NCBI RefSeq assembly: GCF_047948215.1 | Contig: NC_134455.1 | Span: 79,411,689-79,475,688, forward strand | DNA: 64,000 nt | Direction of reading: 5' to 3' | Source: Lycorma delicatula | Taxonomy: Eukaryota; Arthropoda; Insecta; Hemiptera; Fulgoridae | In this document: piece by piece, positions 47,590-59,680 of the stretch | How positions within the stretch are numbered: position 1 is the stretch's first letter | How the letters are laid out: each line of letters starts with the position of its first letter | Translations under genes and position numbers: made by a program | The notes under the pieces: model-generated | The model's database searches: none | What the model was told of the DNA's origin: nothing | The model's input: the letters and a program-made list of their open reading frames with translations, nothing else

Positions 47590-49045
47590 AAATAAGTCTG
47601 GGTTGCAGAGTAAATACCAGACGACTGGAAGAATGTACTAATACATCCACTTCATCAAAAAGGACGATAAGGCAGATTTGAATAACTGTAGGGGGATCTT
47701 CCTGTTATCAATACCATACAAAATTCTAAACAAAGTTCTATTAAATTCAAATCAACAAAGCTTTGAAAATGAATTAGCCAGATTATCAGAACGGTTTTCG
47801 ACCAGGAAGAAGATATGCTGAACAAATTTTTAGTCTTAAAATAATTCTGCAGCTAAAAACCAAAATTTAGTAGCAATTTCTTTGACTTTAAAAACTTATA
47901 CTTCAATTCATAGAAAATCACTTTTTCAAGTTCTTTAACACTTTAAAGTCGACCAAAAAACTGTTATTACTAAAGAAATGTTAACAAAAGTCTTTATCTC
48001 TAACGTAAAATCTCTAGGAGCAGTTTCTGATCCTTTTGAAATTAAAACTGATGTACGACAGGAAAATGGTCTCTCTCTCCAATACTACTTAATTGTCCTT
48101 TGGAAAAGATTATATGAGAACTGATCACGAAGCATACAGAGTTAAATATCAATGATTCTATAAAATGTTGCATTAAAAATATATCTCTGTCGACCAAACA
48201 TCTCATTTTCGCGGATGATTTAGCAATACTTGCCAACAATTCAGAATAAGGAAAACTGAACTAGTAAAATTAGAAAAATGTGCAAATAAATTAGGATTAC
48301 TGATATCATTCGAAAAAACGGAATGGACTTGCAACACAAAAAGTTCAATCAGTGTAATTAAAATATCCCCTAATAAAAGAATTTAAAAAACATTTAAGTT
48401 TAAATACCATGGAGAAGTATCACTCCTAATGTTCTGAATTAGAAAGTATGAAAGGAAGGGTTTATAATAAAAGGGACGTTTATAATAAAAAATCAATATC
48501 GATAAATGCTTAACTTAGGAATTTAAGCATTCCAATAAAGCTTAAATTAAATTAAATGCAGCCAATAATTTTACCTGCAGCTTTATGAGGATTTGAATTC
48601 TTGAATTTCTTTACAAAAAAAAAAAAAAATTTGAATGTTGGAAAGAAAGATACTAAGAAAAATTCATGGTCCGGGTCTAGAGGACGGAATCTAACACAAG
48701 AAGATCTTTACAAAAACTGGGTGAGTCTTTTGAATCTTTTGAAGAAAAGTAGATTAAAATTTTACGGAAATTTTTATAGAATGGAAAACAGTAGGTTAAC
48801 AAAAAAACTTTGTTGAAAAAGGAAAAACAAAATGGTTTCAAGAAGTCGAAAAGAATTTTAAACTGCTCAATATATCGAAAGAACATATACTGAACAGATC
48901 TACTTTCAGGACGTTGGTTTCAGCAATTAAGTTTCGAAAGGAAAAATAACATATTAAAAAGCCGTAAACAAATTAAATGGACAGTAAAAGAAGAAAATAT
49001 TACCGAGAAAGAATGATTAAATATTGGAAGGACACAGGAAATTGA
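47590..49045 (+). pseudogene. RTE-like LINE reverse transcriptase, decayed
   Basis: Plus strand, in order: DWKNVLIHPLHQKG from 47624; a LLSIPYKILNKVLLN-like block; GFRPGRRYAEQ at 47793-47825 (intact); TDVRQENGLSL near 48050; and KHLIFADDLAILANNSE near 48195-48246, with the catalytic FADD intact. NLTQEDLYKNW and RLKFYGNFYRM come at 48690-48790. RERMIKYWKDTGN then ends at a stop at 49043-49045. Frame changes and stops are scattered throughout. Upstream endonuclease is absent, as usual for 5'-truncated LINEs. It shares its C-terminal signature with the minus-strand copy at 6.9 kb. The frames at 48042-48239 (minus) and 48677-48886 (minus) are shadows. Confidence 0.87.
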
Positions 49046-49520
49046 ATGCTATCCATAGTGATCCTTAGGTCGAAACGAAAAAAAATTAAATCAGAAAAAA
49101 GGATTTTTTCTTTCGTCAAAATGCATTTATTTTTAAATTTAATCTGAGTTTATCCGCTTCTCTTTTTCGGAAAAATCATTTATTAATTTTTTCTTTTTTA
49201 ATTCATAGTTGTATCTTAAGAAAATTTAGTTTAAGTTATGGGAAGAATAAAATAAAATACCAGTTTTAAAATTCTAATGAATATTTACTTTCAGTTTATT
49301 ATTGTATTAAAATATGAATACGAATAGCAGAGTTGAAAATTAAAACATTAAGATTACGTTTTATATATAGCGAATAGCAAAGGAAAATTGCCAGTTTTGA
49401 AAATCGTTCCCTGCGAACAATGAATAGACGTGTAGAAAGTCTATAACTGACTTGAAGGAGAGAAAGCCCAAGAGCAATAAATACTTCATATTCGTTTTAT
49501 TATAGTTTATAATCCCTTTA
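49046..49520. other. AT-rich DNA, LINE 3' flank
   Basis: May include the LINE 3' UTR, whose end cannot be fixed by eye. Nothing else recognised. Confidence 0.35.
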
Positions 49521-49523
49521 ACA

Positions 49524-49650
49524 GCTCCCGGTAGGTAATAATTAAACTAATTTTGTTGAGTATGAAAAAACCCTTGCTTGACCGGTACTAGATCCCAGAA
49601 CCTACGAATGAAAGACAAAAGACTCTACCATTCTGCCATGGAGATTAGCT
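49524..49650 (-). mobile_element. SINE-A copy 9 (diverged)
   Basis: On the minus strand: 'taatctccatggcagaatgg' head, 'gtaggttctgggatctagta' where the B box is degraded, and 'ccggtcaagcaagggttttt'. The tail is 'ttattacctaccgggagct', unlike the common tail. Confidence 0.78.
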
Positions 49651-50073
49651 ATTAAATAACCGATTAATAATTCTCCAATTATTTTTACTGAGTTATGACA
49701 ATCAGATAATTTCAAACAAAAAATGTTTGATAACCTTTCTTTAATTTACAATCCTTTATCCTTAAATTTACAATTAATGTTAGTAAAGATTTGGAAGATT
49801 CACTGGCAAAGTTGTGTTGCTTGCTCATTTTAATAAAATAATTTATTAATACATGATTATATAGTTCTTAAACTGTTTAATTTCGTTGAAATATTTTTAC
49901 TGCAAGACAAAGTGTAATTGGTCAGAGAAAAAACTATTTGGTATGGTATTTATAAATGAAGAATCTGAGCCCTTCTTAGAATCAAAATATCATTCTTTCA
50001 AGTTATAATAATATTCATGTAAATAATGAATTTCAATCTACACGATCTTCTGCATCAAAAAATTCTGTTGTTG

Positions 50074-50119
<46 letters not shown>

Positions 50120-52331
50120 ATCTATTTTTTATTTTTCAATTTAATTAATATCTCCAAAAAAGCAAGCCTATGAAAATCTCTTTTCAACTACATTTTGAAT
50201 AATGTGTATTAATGTTTTTTTTTTAATATTGTTTGTTTAATGAGCTTTTTATACACTGTTCATTTTATGTTTTATTATTATTATTATTAAGTTTGTAATT
50301 GGTGTTCAATGAAGTATTAGCTTAAAATATAACTACATTACATAATTAACCTATTTTGTTATAGTATATTAATAATTTAATATATTTACATTAAAAAAAT
50401 AAATGCATATTATAAAATTAAAAAAAAAAAGAAGATATCTGCCGAACAATTTTACTAAACGTTGCATATGGAAAATTCTTTTATTTAAATTAATGCATCA
50501 TTAAAATCTTTTAAGTAGGTTAGTTATTTTAACCGTTACATTAATTACTACAAATAATAATGAAAATTTTTTCTTTATTTTAGAAAATACTACTAGAGGT
50601 TGTTGTATTTCCTTATTTTTTGCATAATATTCCTTATTTTTTTATAATAATAACAATAATAATAATGTAATGGACAGCATTTTTAATATTTTAGTGTATA
50701 AATATCATACTTTAAATGTTAAATATCATATTTGTTGAGATTGAAGACAAATTTACTACTAATTAAGAAAAATAATTATTTGATTTTTAATACCGATTTA
50801 TCATTGCTAATGAGTTTGTAATTTAATAAGTCGTTTTTTTTAAAAACGATAAAAATCTAGGGTATCCTTTATTAACTTTTTCTACTACCAAGATATTATT
50901 CAAACTCGAAAACAGTTGCTAAATTCAATTGAAAACTATGATAACTATTATTCAATTCAAAAACTAAATAAAAGGAATTATCCTACTAAGACCTTTTCTT
51001 TAATTATATTTTACGCAAGTGTTAAACTCATTAAAAAATAGTAAAAATATATTCTACTTAAAGGCAAATATCTACTAATCTTTTCACATTGCACTCGATC
51101 AATTTGGATATATTTGAATTACATTTTTTTCCAGTAACCAAATATTTCTCGAGTCGTCATTTATTAACATCAGAAAGAGTATTTTTTGTCAATTTAAAAA
51201 GTGTCGTGATAAGTTGAAATAAAAAAAAAATATCTTACTTTGTAGTAGCTATTATTGTACTTATTAATAATGCATATTCGTTTATTACGAGAAATTTGTA
51301 AACAAGATATTTTTAAATTAGTTCTCAAGGAAGGAAAAATTGAAAGAGACCCTTAAAAAAAATTATAGGTTAATTTCAAATATTACACTTAATGTCTTTT
51401 GCATACACACAAACAGTTTGAAAAAAAAAATGTTTTTTCCCAATTACATTTTAGACATTTACGTCGCATTATATTCTCTAGGAATCTTTTAAGTTAACTA
51501 AAATAACAGTATAGTAGACATACGTAACAATGCTTTTTGTTTTTTTGTTTTTTTTTAATTTCCTGCACTAACTGTAAGTATTCTCTGTGCAAAAGAAATT
51601 TTGTCATTAATTTATTATCATTTATGGTATGAAATTTTCTATAATTATATCCAAAAAAATAATCATATGGTCTAACCATCTATAAATAAATATTCTAGTA
51701 AATACAAGATCAAGATTACAGAATACGATGGTAATTTACATGGACTATTAGAAACGGGGAACAACCATCGTCAACCTGTTTCTTACGGCATTGTTATTCA
51801 TTTATTGTTAGATGATCAATATTAAATAATCTGCACAAATAATAATTGAAATGAAATTTATTTTTAAAAAGAGACAAAATTTACTTTAAAATTAAGATGT
51901 TAAATTTTTTACCAAACAACTTATTAGATTCAATTGCAAGTGTATTTAATGTAACAGAATTTAATATCTTTATTAATGGCTTATAAAGTATTATTTTATT
52001 GCTGTGAATGAGAATAATAGTTCATTTACGAGTAAAAAAACAAAAAAATTAAATAAAATATAAGTATAAAAAGATTAATTTAATTTAAATTTTTGAGAAA
52101 AAAATAGTCATTTTTTGCCAACATTGTAAGTGTGATTTTTCAAATTTTGGGTACATTAAAAAATCGATAAATTTACAGATAAATGAAAGAAATTTAGGGA
52201 TGGATTTATGAAGTAATTTTGTAGCTAATTTTATCATAATACGATATTTGTTTATAAAACTGAATTCCTTTCAGATTTTTTTTTACTATTTAGTATAAAA
52301 AACCTTTTCCCTAACAAAGAATTATACCTCA
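49651..52331. other. AT-rich intergenic DNA with (TA)n tract
   Basis: No gene or dispersed repeat recognised in 2.7 kb. A (TA)n microsatellite occupies 50074-50118. Confidence 0.55.
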
Positions 52332-53862
52332 GTACTTTTTATACAGAGTAATATCAGGAGGAAAGGAAAATAATTTGGGAACTAATTCTAGAGCTTGAAA
52401 TAAGAAAAATATTCCATGAAAATCGTGGTCCGAAAACGATTTGTTATCGAAATTCAGTTAGTGGAAAAGTTTCGCCCGGATTTCAGTTCCCCCGGTGAAA
52501 TGAGGTCATACTGAAATTTTAAGGTAATATATAAGAGATAAACTTAAGTTTTCGTATGCTGTTTGATCTGAAAAATCTAATAAAACAGGTCTCAGATATA
52601 TATTCATGATATAAATACGATATTACGATATTCATGATATCGTAATTTTCATGATATCCAACGTAAGACAGAAAAATTCGGGAACGAAAACAAGTTTTTT
52701 AGGTTTGAAATACAATAACTGTTAAATGTCTGATAAATGCGTAAATTTTATTATTAAAACATGTAAAGAATTTAATTCGATAAAGACTGATTAATAAAGT
52801 CTATGAAAAGCAAAAAAAAAAAAAAAAAATTTGTTTATTATTAATAAATAATGCGTTGCTTCTATCTCCATCAAATTTTCGGTGTTGGATGATCGAATAT
52901 CAATTAATAGGCCCTTTTAAACAAGAAAAATGTGTCATTGGAAGAGATTATCAGGAATTTTTAAACAATGAATTTGTTACAGTGCTGGAAAATTTCTCAT
53001 TAGCGAAACAAATAGAAATGTACTATGAACTTGATGGAGCACCAACACATTTCACAAATGAAGTTAAGACAATTCTTAGATAAAAAATTTTTTGATAAAT
53101 GGTTTGGATGTTGAGGGCCAGTAAATTGGGCAGCAAGATCACTGGATCTTACTCCAGTAGATTATTGTTTTTTGAGGACTGATGAAATACAAGCTATACA
53201 AGCAAAAAATAGACAAACATGATGAACTTTTCGCTCGCAATTTCAATGCTGCTGTCTTCATCAAAGACCGCGAAGATATTATTAGGTTGGCGATATAAAA
53301 TGTAAGGAAAGGAGTTCAAACTGCATCGATGTTAATGATAAATTTTTGAACATTTATTGTAAATTAATACAGTACAAACCACAGTAAGTATTTTTTTTTT
53401 AAAGTAAATTAAAATTATTTTAATCTTTCAAAGGTGTAAATGTAAATTTATTATACTAAAAACAGTTGTTTTTAATTTTTTAAATTCATAAAATTTTTAT
53501 TTTTTGTTTTTAATAATAAAACTTGACTTTTTTGTTTTTCATAGATCTTATTGCATTAATTTTTTTTAGATTAAATTCCCTACAAGTTTGATATCATTTT
53601 CGCATTTATTAATCATTTAACATAGTTATTGTGTACTTCAACCTAAAAAATCTTGTTTTTCGTCACGAAATATTTGTGTTTTACTGTTGATATCATTTCA
53701 CTGAGAAACTGAAATTCGGACGAAATTTTTTGCTAACTCGATAACAAAGCGTCTCCGGATATATATTTGTATAAACATCTTTCCTTATTTCAAGCTCTAG
53801 AATCAGTTCGCAAATTATTTCCCTTTCCTCCTGAATCATTTTGCATACTATGAAAAACACAT
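52332..53862 (+). mobile_element. DDE transposon with ~270-400 bp terminal inverted repeats
   Basis: The left end (from about 52332, including 'caggaggaaagg', 'tctagagcttgaaataag' and 'tttcgcccggatttcag') is repeated inverted at 53590-53862. On that side the reverse complement reads 'caggaggaaaggg', 'tctagagcttgaaataag' and 'tttcgtccgaatttcag'. Between the arms lies a decayed transposase. Long inverted arms are unusual for Tc1/mariner relatives, whose TIRs are mostly under 100 bp though long-TIR types exist. Target duplication is not clear. Short 'catgatat' palindromes cluster at 52598-52661 in the left arm. Confidence 0.87.
52872..53350 (+). pseudogene. DDE transposase of the long-TIR element, C-terminal part
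   Basis: The frame from 52856 gives WMIEYQLIGPFKQEK, then RDYQEFLNNEFVTVLE and ELDGAPTHFTNEV, where DGAP.HF carries the second catalytic Asp. After a stop and frame changes come GPVNWAARSLDLTPVDY, with the third acidic position, and DELFARNFNAAVFIKDREDI. A C-terminal 'ASMLMINF'-like end follows, near 53340. The N-terminal DNA-binding part is missing. The spacing of the last two acids is about 41-42 residues, unlike mariner's 34. The general type is the insect transposase also seen at 13.4 kb. Confidence 0.85.
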
Positions 53863-54396
53863 ATACATTAATCGATGAACTGCATTATCTAATTAAATTA
53901 ATGGATAGATTAGAAGATAGTAAAAATGTGCAAATGAAAAACCAAACCGATTTTTTTTTTAATAATTATTTTTAATTTTATCACAGGCAGAATTAAAAAA
54001 ATTATAACTTTTCATCAATTACCTTATTATTATCCAAATTAATTAACTTGAATCCAAAAATATAATTATAACAAATATATTACTATAATAATTCCATTGT
54101 ATTATATCTTGTATAAAATAAATTACCGCACAAACACAAAACACAGAATATTAATTAATTTTCTTATTCACAGTGCAGCTAAAATAATTGAAACAAAAAG
54201 TCTTTTCTATTGTACTGACTGACGCTAAGATGAGAACGAATATCTCAAATAGGTCATCCAATAACCGATAACTTTTTTTTACAAGGTGACTGATAAGAAT
54301 AAATAGATCCTACATTAAATTCGTTTATTAAATACATATTATAGATAGTATTAACATTGGAGGTAGTTTTACTAAATACATTATATGTATATATTT

Positions 54397-54442
<46 letters not shown>

Positions 54443-55794
54443 GTATATATGTATATATACTTAATTGAAAATATGGTGGTAAAATTATGGTGGGAGAAAG
54501 AAATATGAACGCCATTTTGATTTAAATTATGTTGACGAAATTAACGTAATTAATTACCGTAAAAATTAGTTTAAGAACACTTCTAAAGAAAAAAACAGTT
54601 GAAAGTGTTTAAAAAAGTTAATAGTACATTTCATTAAATAAATTCTTTAATTTTATTACCATAGAAAAAAGTGGTTACGTTGTTAATTGATAATCTACTA
54701 TTAGAGGTAAAATTATTTCATATATTTAATATTCAACAATTAATATGTTTATTTTTTAGAATATAATAATTTCTGAATGCATTTAAAATATATTTTAGTC
54801 AAAACTAATTGAATAATAGATCTCAAACATATAAAAAATGGTTGACTTATAGTCTGGACGATGAAAGGTAATTCATGAGGGGTAATAATAGGTGAAATGT
54901 AGATTTCATAGTTAGCGAATCTTTTGATTTCAGCTTGAATTATTTATTACAATATTTGCTAATGTCTCTACTACAAATTATTTAAAAATCAAAATCTGTA
55001 TCTAGATCTATATTTTACTTGTCTTTTTTAATTTATTGTATATTGTACACAATAATTTTTTTCTCTTTTGTATTTCTAAATAAATAAGTTTACTGTAGTC
55101 TTGCTAACAAAAGAAATGCCTTGATATTGAACTATTACAATTTAATTATATTATCAAATACATATTAATACCAGAATAGAATTTGTTATGATTTACTTAT
55201 CTATTACTTGTATTTTAAAAAACAAGAAATTCATGTTTTCTATTTTCAGAAAAAGAAGGGAAATCAGGGGTTATTATGCTTTTCTACTTTATTCAGTTAC
55301 CACTCTTAACTTCGAAAAATAATTCTTCAAAACATGAAGCCTTGGTAACATATTTTAAAATATACAGCTTTCTCATTACCACCATCAAATTTCAGTCGAT
55401 TCAGTCATTTTTCTTCAATATTAGCCTTTTAAAACAAACGATGTGAATATTTCAATTTATCCTATCTAACTTACTTTATTAAAATTAGCCAACAATATTT
55501 TAAGAGAAATAAATAATTGTGATTGCCAATAAAAATAATAAAAATTAAATGTAACAATGATCTTGAAAAAAGTATTCTTTTAATTTTTTTTTGTAGATTC
55601 TTTAGAGTGTTCGAGTAAAGCAATAAATTAAATATACTCCTTGAATGCGCATGCATACTACAATATACAGGAATAATTTAGGTCAATAATCAGCAATCTT
55701 TTGAAGACTATTTAATGCAACCTAAAATATTATTTTCATGATAATTATATATACAAAAGATACTTACAGATTGTCTCATGAACAGTTTTTTTTC
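53863..55794. other. AT-rich intergenic DNA with (TA)n(CA)n tract
   Basis: Nothing recognised except a microsatellite at 54399-54460. Confidence 0.5.
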
Positions 55795-56030
55795 TTTTTA
55801 GCCTCCAGAACCACCGTAAGGTATTACAGAGGATGAATGAGGATGACATGTATGAATATAAATGAAGTGTAGTCTTGTACAGCCTCGGGTCGACCGTTCC
55901 TAAAACGTGTAGTTAATTGAAGCCCAACCACCAAAGAACACCGGTATCCACAATCTAGAGTTCAAATCCGTATAAAAGCAACTGCCTTTACAAAGATTCG
56001 AATCTTATAACTCTCGAATTCGAAATCATG
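55795..56030 (-). mobile_element. SINE-B copy 5, 5'-truncated, common tail
   Basis: On the minus strand: B-box 'aagattcgaatctttg', 'gttctttggtggttgggctt', 'acgttttaggaacggtcgac', and the common tail 'catcctctgtaatacct' and 'cggtggttctggaggctaaa'. The head beyond 'gatttcgaattcgagag' is missing. A 7 bp repeat 'tcatgaa' (55775-55783 region and 56026-56033 region) may be the target duplication. Confidence 0.88.
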
Positions 56031-56128
56031 AAGTATACGCTTTAAATTTCGTATCACTCGCTCATTTCCCCACCAATTCTATTGAAACTACAGACCTTTT
56101 ATCAAAGGTTCTACAAGTGTTCTGTGAA

Positions 56129-56472
56129 AATTTAAACCTTCTAGAATTTATAAAAACAAAATAGCGACTTTCAAATAAAAGCATCAATTTCAGTTAAACC
56201 ACATTTTTTATTCATTATATCATAGCTGGTAAAAATGATGAAAAATAGATGATATATTGTTAAACAGCTGTTCAAATTATATAAAAGAAGTTAATACATA
56301 GTTATAATCATAACAATTTACTATAATTGTGTTTAATTATTCTAGTTCTATCATCTGTTTTTAATCGTTTTTACCCGCCAGTTTTAATAAATAAAATTTT
56401 TGGTTTATTCGAAATTCATATTTTCATTTGAAAGCCGCCATTTTGTTACTATAAATTCTAGAAGGTTAAATA
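56129..56472. repeat. Inverted repeat pair (foldback), ~75 bp arms
   Basis: 'aaccttctagaatttata' and 'aaaatagcgactttcaaat' at 56138-56180 recur inverted at 56425-56468 ('atttgaaagccgccatttt', 'tataaattctagaaggtt'). About 200 bp of AT-rich sequence separate the arms. Confidence 0.8.
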
Positions 56473-57384
56473 CCGCCATAAAATTAAAGGCGACGCGACT
56501 TAAAGTAATACATTGCCCGTTCATCACCTGAACAACGCCTTGCAAGTGTTTCTACTCTTGCAAGAAAAGTCGGCTCACATTATTTTATAAAAAGCGGTGA
56601 TAATGAAGTCAAGGCGATGTATATTAATATTTGACATTATAGTAATTTTTATCTGTTTCATCAGTTATAGAAAAGTTATTTAAAACTAATTTTCCCTTTC
56701 ATTAAATATTTCATCCCTTTTATTTTATTTTTTCTATTTTTTTATATAATCATCCTGCCTGAAATAGATATTACTGGATGTTAAAAATGAATGATAATAA
56801 TTAACAAATTATTGTTCGAAAAAAGGCCAAATATAGCGAAAAATATAACGTAAAATATGGCTTATTGGAAGAGTTATTTGATAATATTTTTAGAGTATTT
56901 TTGCACGTTTCACCCGGACGTAAATTCATGGGGTTACCATTATAAAATAACAATAAAAATAGTTTTTTTTTTTAAACTTTTTTTTTTTAATTTCTGGTTT
57001 TATAAGATTAATTAAAATAATAATACGGTATTATTTAACAGAAGTATGATTTTAAAATAAAATAATACTATTATCCAATAATAATTATGAAGCTAGGCGT
57101 TATGTTTCAAACTTATGAACAAAGAGATATACTCCTTAGATTTATATTCACCATTGTTTATACAAATGGTTGATTTGTTTATAGATAAAATTTTGAGTCG
57201 TTAATTAAATGAAACTATTGTAGCAGTTTATGAATCATACTTTTCTAATAAAAATATGCAGAACATGTTTTCGAATGATTAATGTAGCCAAAGAATTCAG
57301 ATTATAATGAAACAATATTAGGAAAATTAAAAGATACGAAAATTTGGGTTTGTACACTTTTTTCTTTTTTTTGAGATGACGAAC
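56473..57384. other. AT-rich intergenic DNA
   Basis: A slightly GC-richer part at 56490-56590 is not recognised. The rest is AT-rich. Confidence 0.45.
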
Positions 57385-57525
57385 ATCGACTGCATTGATC
57401 ATTTTGCTGTATGAAAATGGAAATTTGTAGCGTATGAAAAGTGCCATGCCTGACCGATATTTGAATCCAGGTTCTCCGGATGAAAGACTGAGACGCTACC
57501 ACTCTGCCACGGAGATCGGCAGTTT
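57385..57525 (-). mobile_element. SINE-A copy 10, divergent tail
   Basis: On the minus strand: head 'gatctccgtggcagagtggt', 'agcgtctcagtctttcatcc', B box 'ctggattcaaatatcgg', 'caggcatggcacttttcat'. The tail 'gtcgatgttcgtcatctc' then runs into A-rich sequence. The overlapping minus-strand frames at 57302-57773 are partly translated SINE. Confidence 0.88.
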
Positions 57526-58200
57526 ATTCTTATATTTAGAATAGTATTAGGAAAAATAAAAGAAATGAATTTCCATCCTCTCTGTATCGTATCCAAAACC
57601 CATTGGACATATTCTACTAAAGATATTGTTCCAATTATTACACAAAGAAATAAAAAATAAATTTCCTGAATATATGTAAATAGACTAACTAAAATAATAT
57701 TTACCCAATAATGAAAAATATGAGCTCCAGAAATAAAGTAACATAAATGAAAAATCTCCCACACTTTCCACAACTTTTTAAATAATATTACCTAGAAAGT
57801 AATGGGAAAATATTACACCTTAGATAAAAAAAAAATATAATCCAAAATGAAGTGATCGTGCTAAAAAAAACCTAAGGTACAAAAACTTATAGAATCGACA
57901 AATTGTGAAAACTACTGCTATTTTGGTTGTTGAATACATATAAGCAAATTTGGTTCAACAAGTTTTAAAATAGTGGTCATTTACTTAACAGGAATACTGA
58001 ATAAAAAATTAGCTTGAGAATATAATAAATTAATTAAAATATGTTATTTCTTGTTGATTTCTTACAGAATATCAAAAAAATTCTCACATACATCTGAAAA
58101 CAAACGTGTCCCTGAAGAAAGTCCTGTTACGACATATCGACACAAATTAGTACAACTTTTTTTTTTTCATTATTTTTCTGGCTCTTATATTATGAAAATA
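57526..58200. other. AT-rich intergenic DNA
   Basis: Nothing recognised; the upstream half of the 124-codon minus frame (57399-57773) is Ile/Phe/Leu-rich and probably chance. Confidence 0.4.
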
Positions 58201-58204
58201 CTAT

Positions 58205-58470
58205 AATAAGTGAAAGTATCGTGACTGGCCAAAATATTTGATTTTCAGATTTTTCATTTCTGAACATTTTGAATTTCCTTAGTTCAAAATTAACAAAAAG
58301 TTGGTACTTTTTGTTAATTGCCCTCTCCTGGTGGAGAGGGCAATGTTGAATTTCAGTGTGAGCGTGTTATCTACTTTTATTTATATATCTGGAACGGTTA
58401 AACATACGGTCATTACATTTGGTATGATTACTTTGGGGGTAAATGGCGCATTGAAATTAGTACAGTAATC
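58205..58470 (+). repeat. Decayed relative of repeat H
   Basis: 'gaaagtatcgtgactggcc' then 'attttcagatttttcattt' parallel the start of the repeat at 30.65 kb ('gaagtatagtgatcgcg', 'ggttttcagatttcaac'). The parallel continues to 'tttcagtgtgagcgtgtta'. A ~70 bp piece containing the small hairpin 'gccctctcctggtggagagg' is extra. Confidence 0.5.
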
Positions 58471-58852
58471 AGCTATGAAAGTGGATTCCATTTAATCTAC
58501 GGCTAATAATTTCCCGATGGCTGCATTTTCATGAATTCTTAACCAAGAGATGTGGAATTTTAAAGTCTAGTAGCGTAAAAAATTATTTGTTACTCTCCAG
58601 CACAGTTATTTTCAAAAATGTAAATAGCTAATTCTTAAGTTATAAGAGTTGAAAAAAGGAATGAGTTAGCTCCATTGGGTACAAGGTCTATGGGTACTAT
58701 CTGGACTGGTAAAATTTAATGTAATTATTAAGGCGATTTTTAAGGAATATTAATAGTAAATAAAATTGAAAGATAACTTTCCAATATCCAATATCGTAGA
58801 GAAAAAGACCAATGTAAATGTTCCAGATTTTTTATTTTCTGAAATTTTAAAT

Positions 58853-59680
58853 TAGAAATATAGGGTTTCCCACGAAGAAATGGAAAAACCTTCAAATCAT
58901 GTTCTACTGGTGAAAATAATAAAACACAAATCATAAAAAACATAGCACTGGAAACGCTTGTTTTCGAGTTACGGCTAGCGAAAGATTTCGCCCGGATTGC
59001 AGCTCTTCTATTAAAATGAAGCCCTACTGTAAGTTTTGAGACCCAAATTTTGGAGTAAGTTAGTGGACTCCTATGCAATTTGACCTAAAATATAGGATAA
59101 AAAAGGTTCCACAACTGTAACACCAGTGGTTTTTACGATATCCGACGTAAAATACAAAATTCGGTACTAAAAACAAATTTTTTAGGTTTGTTCGTGTATT
59201 ATTTGTATGTTTTGCTTCAACAAAAAACCGATTTTTAAAGGTTTTACTGACTTTATATTGGTTGTACTTACAATTATTTTCTCAGAATTAAATTCTCCAC
59301 AAGTTTGGTTACAAAATCTTTCGCATTTATCAGTCATTTAACAAAGCTGTTGTACTACAAAACTAAAAAAAAACTTGTTTTCTACCTAATGTTGTGTTTT
59401 ATGTCTGATATCTTACAAACTACTGAAGTTACAGTTCTAAAATTTATTCTATTTCTCACCTCAAACTACATAAGAAACCACCAACTTTACAGCTTAACTT
59501 GGGTCCCAAAAATTACAGTAGGGCTTCTTTTTTTTAGAAGAGCTGAAATCCGGACGAAATACTTCTTTAACCGTAACTCGAAATAAAGCGTTTCCAGCTT
59601 ATGTTTATGTGAAACGTTTTCATTATTTCACCAGTAGAAAATGAGCTGATTGTTTCTTCCTGGTACACTCCATATAAAAA
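58853..59680. mobile_element. Foldback element, derivative of the long-TIR DDE transposon
   Basis: Two ~350 bp arms (about 58858-59205 and 59345-59673) are inverted copies. 'ctggaaacgct', 'tcgagttacgg', 'agctcttct' and 'gaagccctactgtaa' all recur inverted on the right. The arms match those of the element at 52.3-53.9 kb: 'tttcgcccggatt', 'taaattctccacaagtttgg' against 'taaattccctacaagtttga', and 'gataaatgcg'. The interior holds no transposase. It therefore looks like a non-autonomous foldback form of the same family. The frames at 58740-59078 (minus) and 59305-59586 (plus) are read from the two arms and share residues for that reason. Confidence 0.87.

Noticed and set aside
57399..57773. 124-codon minus-strand frame as a membrane protein
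   Set aside because: The C-terminal third is SINE-A copy 10 and the hydrophobic part follows from T-rich and A-rich composition.
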